Part shown: positions 14,750-16,893 of the stretch, one piece after another
Numbering within the stretch: the stretch's first letter is position 1
Layout of the letters: every line of letters begins with the position of its first letter
Source: CAZVWH01 sp964631175
Lineage (GTDB): Bacteria > Planctomycetota > Phycisphaerae > Sedimentisphaerales > Anaerobacaceae
Direction of reading: 5' to 3'
Assembly: GCA_964631175.1 (NCBI GenBank)
Contig: CAZVWH010000062.1
Coordinates: 1 to 16,893 of the forward strand
DNA length: 16,893 nucleotides
Program-made: the position numbers and the translations under genes
The notes under the pieces: model-generated
Told to the model about the DNA's origin: nothing
The model's database searches: none
What the model saw: the letters and a program-made list of their open reading frames with translations, nothing else

Positions 14750-15568
14750 ATGAAAACAAATAAAGCTGGTTTTACGTTGATCGAATTATTAGTTGTAATC
14801 GCGATTATTGCTCTTTTGATGGGAATTCTTATGCCCGCGTTGAGCAGAGTCAGAGAGACAGCCAAGCGCTCTGTCTGTTCCAGCCAGGTAAAACAGGTTG
14901 GTGTAGCGATGACAGCTTACACATCGGACTATGATGGTCTTATGCCGACATATAACTCCGACAACACAAACGCTAATCCCTATTTGTTAATTCACTCTTA
15001 TGCCTTGTATCGAAGCGAGAGTCTATTTGTTGACGCCAGCGGCAAGCCGCTTCCCATGAAGCTGGCCGTTTTATATGAAGGCAAATACATAGCAGAACCG
15101 AAGGTGTTTTACTGTCCCTCGAATATAAACCTGCTCTACAAGTTTAAGTCCTACAATAATCCTAGGCCCTGGGGCACGCTCCCCCAGCATTTCAATGACA
15201 CAGACGGACAAGGACACAATCAATGGGTGCGTATGGGATATACGTATCTTCCCATAGACCCGAGAGCGCCAATTATAGGTGCCACCGGCTTGCCCGAAGA
15301 TACAGCTAAAACTATCGACAGTATTGATCCTTATGTCCCCTACATGACCGACTTAATCCGGCACAAAGACCAGATCAGTCACAGCAGACAAGGCAGTTAT
15401 GCGGTCAATGCTCTGTTTAAGGACGGCCATGTGACATTGTGCAATGACGAAAGGGTATTCAATAATAATATCTGGGATCGGATGGAGAATGGACAAATAA
15501 GCGAGTTGGCAGCAAATTATATAGTCTTACAGTTGATAGGTGGCAAGAAAATGAATACCGGCTACTGA
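14750..15568 (+). CDS. Prepilin-like protein with N-terminal methylation motif and H-x9-DG motif
   Basis: The 272-residue product begins KAGFTLIELLVVIAIIALLMGILMPAL, a type IV pilin/pseudopilin leader: a short basic leader, cleavage between G7 and F8, and E12 of the mature helix region. A prepilin peptidase would remove the leader, and the helix would anchor it in the inner membrane or pack into a pseudopilus. The C-terminal part has HSRQGSYAVNALFKDGHV, the H-x9-DG style motif of a very large planctomycete family. A purine-rich site (AGGAAAAGGGGG) lies 8-20 bases upstream. It follows the two secreted-protein genes and might be co-expressed with them, although a large repeat lies between. The exact role of this planctomycete family is unknown to me. 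Confidence 0.9.
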   Translation: MKTNKAGFTLIELLVVIAIIALLMGILMPALSRVRETAKRSVCSSQVKQVGVAMTAYTSDYDGLMPTYNSDNTNANPYLLIHSYALYRSESLFVDASGKPLPMKLAVLYEGKYIAEPKVFYCPSNINLLYKFKSYNNPRPWGTLPQHFNDTDGQGHNQWVRMGYTYLPIDPRAPIIGATGLPEDTAKTIDSIDPYVPYMTDLIRHKDQISHSRQGSYAVNALFKDGHVTLCNDERVFNNNIWDRMENGQISELAANYIVLQLIGGKKMNTGY

Positions 15569-15590
15569 TACTACCCCGAAGTCTCTCCTG

Positions 15591-15809
15591 ATGAAATACA
15601 TCTGTTATTGCATGCCCCTGTTGATCGGATTCCTGGATTCTCCTAACACCCGGGCTCAGCTTAACTTTTCCGGCGAGGGTGAGCCTATTGCTATGAAGGT
15701 GGCCTGTCTGTATGAAGGCGGTTACCATAGATGGTTCGATTGTGTTATACTTAAAGTTGTTACAACGTTTTCAAAATCAAACAACTGGATAATAGCTATA
15801 GTTATTTAA
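15591..15809 (+). pseudogene. Probable truncated remnant of a second prepilin-like gene
   Basis: A short open frame (72 codons) contains GEPIAMKVACLYEGGY, which lines up with GKPLPMKLAVLYEGKY in the intact prepilin-like protein just upstream. LLI lies 24 residues before the MK in the fragment and 23 in the intact copy. The matching DNA core is about 15670-15726. The rest of the family sequence is missing: no GFTLIELL leader and no H-x9-DG end. No Shine-Dalgarno precedes the ATG. I read it as a decayed or truncated paralogue left by a tandem duplication; a recent small gene is possible but less likely. Confidence 0.5.
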
Positions 15810-16009
15810 TCATAATCCTGCTTTTATTTTCCCTCAAAAATGTGTTTAAACTTCAAGTATAACATCAAGGAAATAATCTGCTTGAAGGTTTTTTACGATA
15901 AATTGTAGGTTTTACTTGCAATTTTCATACAATCGTTTATCGTGATTCACAAATTATAAAACAAGATACGAGCAATGGATGACGAATTACAACAATAGGA
16001 GCGTATTGA
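15810..16009. other. AT-rich leader region of rpmB
   Basis: This AT-rich region should carry the rpmB promoter. CTTCAAG and CTTGAAG form distant arms near 15852 and 15883. A possible TTGTAG/TACAAT pair near 15905-15935 has a rather long spacer of 19 bases, so I do not assign it. Nothing else was identified. Confidence 0.45.
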
Positions 16010-16276
16010 ATGTCCAGAGAATGTTATTTTACCGGTAAGCGAACGGTAGCCGGCAGAAGCATATCCCGGCGTGGTAAAGCAAAGTATCTTGGCGGTGTCG
16101 GCAGAAAGGTTACCGGCATCAGCAAGAGAAAATTTAAACCCAACATACAAAAGGTACGGGCTGTTGTTGACGGAAAGGTTTGCCGAATTAAGGTTTCAGC
16201 CAAAGCTATTCATATGGGCCTGGTTCAGAAACCGCCTAAGCGCGATTACAAGCCCGCCAAAAAAGAAGCCGGCTAA
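16010..16276 (+). CDS. rpmB: 50S ribosomal protein L28
   Basis: L28 is a small basic protein of the large ribosomal subunit. The 88-residue product has the family's start (MSRECYFTGKRTVAGRSISRRG), the conserved central KRKFKPNIQKVRA (about 39-51), and a basic tail. It lacks a CxxC pair, so it is not the zinc-binding form. AGGAG eight bases upstream supports the start. The tail (KPPKRDYKPAKKEAG) extends about ten residues past the usual core. A T-tract terminator follows 29 bases after the stop, so it is probably monocistronic. Confidence 0.96.
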   Translation: MSRECYFTGKRTVAGRSISRRGKAKYLGGVGRKVTGISKRKFKPNIQKVRAVVDGKVCRIKVSAKAIHMGLVQKPPKRDYKPAKKEAG

Positions 16277-16304
16277 TAAAACCATTTTCGTCGAGACTTT
16301 TGCA

Positions 16305-16332
16305 GCGGGGCGGGTTTTGCCTCGCTTTTTTT
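16305..16332 (+). terminator. Intrinsic terminator of rpmB
   Basis: GCGGGGC (16305-16311) pairs with GCCTCGC (16319-16325), with one G-U pair, around a 7-base loop. Seven T follow (16326-16332). Position just after rpmB and orientation fit. Confidence 0.88.
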
Positions 16333-16337
16333 GTTTG

Positions 16338-16397
16338 CCCCGTGAGATAAGAATCTTATGGGAATAAAAAAGACTGTGAGTTGGTTATCTCACGGGG
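16338..16397. promoter_or_regulatory. Long inverted repeat upstream of gatC
   Basis: CCCCGTGAGATAA (16338-16350) and TTATCTCACGGGG (16385-16397) are perfect 13-base arms 34 bases apart. The right arm ends 19 bases before the gatC ATG. A short inner dyad TAAGA/TCTTA overlaps the left arm. No T-run follows. It could be a leader hairpin affecting gatC, or a miniature repeat inserted after the rpmB terminator. Confidence 0.6.
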
Positions 16398-16416
16398 TGA
16401 AAAGGTTCCAAAATAA

Positions 16417-16725
16417 ATGAAGAAAAAGATTGACCAGACACAAGTAAGAAAGGTCGCCAAATTATCCCGCCTTGAATTGACCGAGGCGGAGGTTGAAGAA
16501 TTTACAAGTCAGCTCAGTGCGATCGTTGACTACTTTGAAAAAATGAACGAGCTGGATACAACCGACGTTGAGCCTCTGGCACATTGTCTGCCAATCAGCA
16601 ATATTTTCCGTGAAGATCACGTTAAAGACTCGCTGGGAACCGAAAAGACCTTGGCAAATGCGCCGCAGACAGATGGAGAGTTTTTCAAAGTGCCTAAGAT
16701 ACTCGACGACGGTTCCGGAGCGTAA
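16417..16725 (+). CDS. gatC: Aspartyl/glutamyl-tRNA amidotransferase subunit C
   Basis: GatC is the small subunit that links GatA and GatB in the amidotransferase converting Asp-tRNA(Asn) or Glu-tRNA(Gln) to the amide form. The 102-residue product has the family features in order: VRKVAKLSRLELTEAEVEEF (10-29), LSAIVDYFEKMNELDT (33-48), VEPLAHCLPISNIFREDHV (51-69), and the C-terminal APQTDGEFFKVPKIL that contacts GatA. The length is usual. The AAAAGG upstream is about 12 bases away and weak. The gene next downstream is not gatA but a secreted protein, so gatA and gatB must be elsewhere. Confidence 0.95.
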   Translation: MKKKIDQTQVRKVAKLSRLELTEAEVEEFTSQLSAIVDYFEKMNELDTTDVEPLAHCLPISNIFREDHVKDSLGTEKTLANAPQTDGEFFKVPKILDDGSGA

Positions 16726-16743
16726 CAGTTGCTACTCTGCGAA

Positions 16744-16768
16744 GTAGCGAAGTAGGCTGCTTCGCTAC
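16744..16768. repeat. Hairpin after gatC
   Basis: GTAGCGAAG (16744-16752) pairs exactly with CTTCGCTAC (16760-16768) across a 7-base loop, 19 bases after the gatC stop. CGAAGTAG is also directly duplicated at its left side. No T-run follows on the plus strand, so it is a weak terminator candidate at best. Confidence 0.7.
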
Positions 16769-16805
16769 GTAGCACGAGCAGCAGAAGATTAGGAGGTAAA
16801 TGAAT

Positions 16806-16893
16806 ATGAAAGCAGGTTTTGTAGTGTGTTTTGTGTCGATAACCTTATTTGCTATTAGTTATGCTCAGATGGAGAAAAATGGGCCTGGCCATT
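16806..16893 (+). CDS. Start of a secreted protein (3' end outside window)
   Basis: Only 29 codons are present. The N-terminus is a clear signal peptide, MKAGFVVCFVSITLFAISYA, with likely cleavage before QMEKNGPGH. The start at 16806 is nine bases after AGGAGG (16791-16796); an in-frame ATG at 16800 is only three bases from it. The function cannot be judged from this fragment. It lies 80 bases after gatC on the same strand. Confidence 0.75.
   Translation, partial: MKAGFVVCFVSITLFAISYAQMEKNGPGH

Overview
The window looks like a chromosomal scaffold from a planctomycete, most probably of the Phycisphaerae/Sedimentisphaerales type. Three things point there. One is a prepilin-like protein with a GFTLIELL N-terminus and a C-terminal H-x9-DG motif. 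Another is a secreted protein carrying the motifs DVYFGTDVN, YYLRIDEVND and VVDDFESYND, which I recognise as typical of planctomycete extracellular proteins. The third is an AspRS with a probable non-discriminating signature beside a gatC gene elsewhere in the window. A block of exactly 100 N marks a scaffold join, so this is a draft or metagenome assembly. No rRNA, tRNA, CRISPR array or transposase gene was seen.

Region 1 (1-6844, minus strand) reads as one transcriptional direction: aspS, an MscS-type mechanosensitive channel, a membrane histidine kinase with a c-type haem motif, an ABC-transporter ATPase and a MacB/FtsX-type permease that runs off the left edge. The last two overlap by ATGA and must form one transporter. 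The kinase carries a GC-rich palindromic segment inserted in frame in its ATPase domain, and its stop codon lies in a second repeat.

Region 2 (6845-10393) holds two plus-strand genes for uncharacterised proteins (193 and 66 aa). They converge on a minus-strand csrA with an unusual charged tail and a clear terminator. A minus-strand gene for a multi-pass membrane protein follows. Upstream of that gene is a miniature-transposon-like palindrome with 15-base terminal inverted repeats and 9-base flanking direct repeats.

Region 3 (10394-15809, plus strand) is a secretion or cell-surface cluster. It has a promoter, two large secreted proteins with related beta-solenoid starts but different C-terminal domains, a prepilin-like protein, and what looks like a truncated remnant of a second prepilin-like gene. 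Palindromic repeats fill the spaces between the genes.

Region 4 (16010-16893, plus strand) is housekeeping: rpmB with its terminator, then gatC preceded by a long inverted repeat, then the first 29 codons of a secreted protein. GatC belongs to the amidotransferase that corrects Asp-tRNA(Asn) or Glu-tRNA(Gln), which fits the AspRS type in region 1.

No complete new defence or biosynthetic system is visible. The most unusual material is the repeat content: an in-frame palindromic insertion in a kinase, a MITE-like element, a CTAAAGTG repeat family seen at two loci, and several long hairpins between genes.
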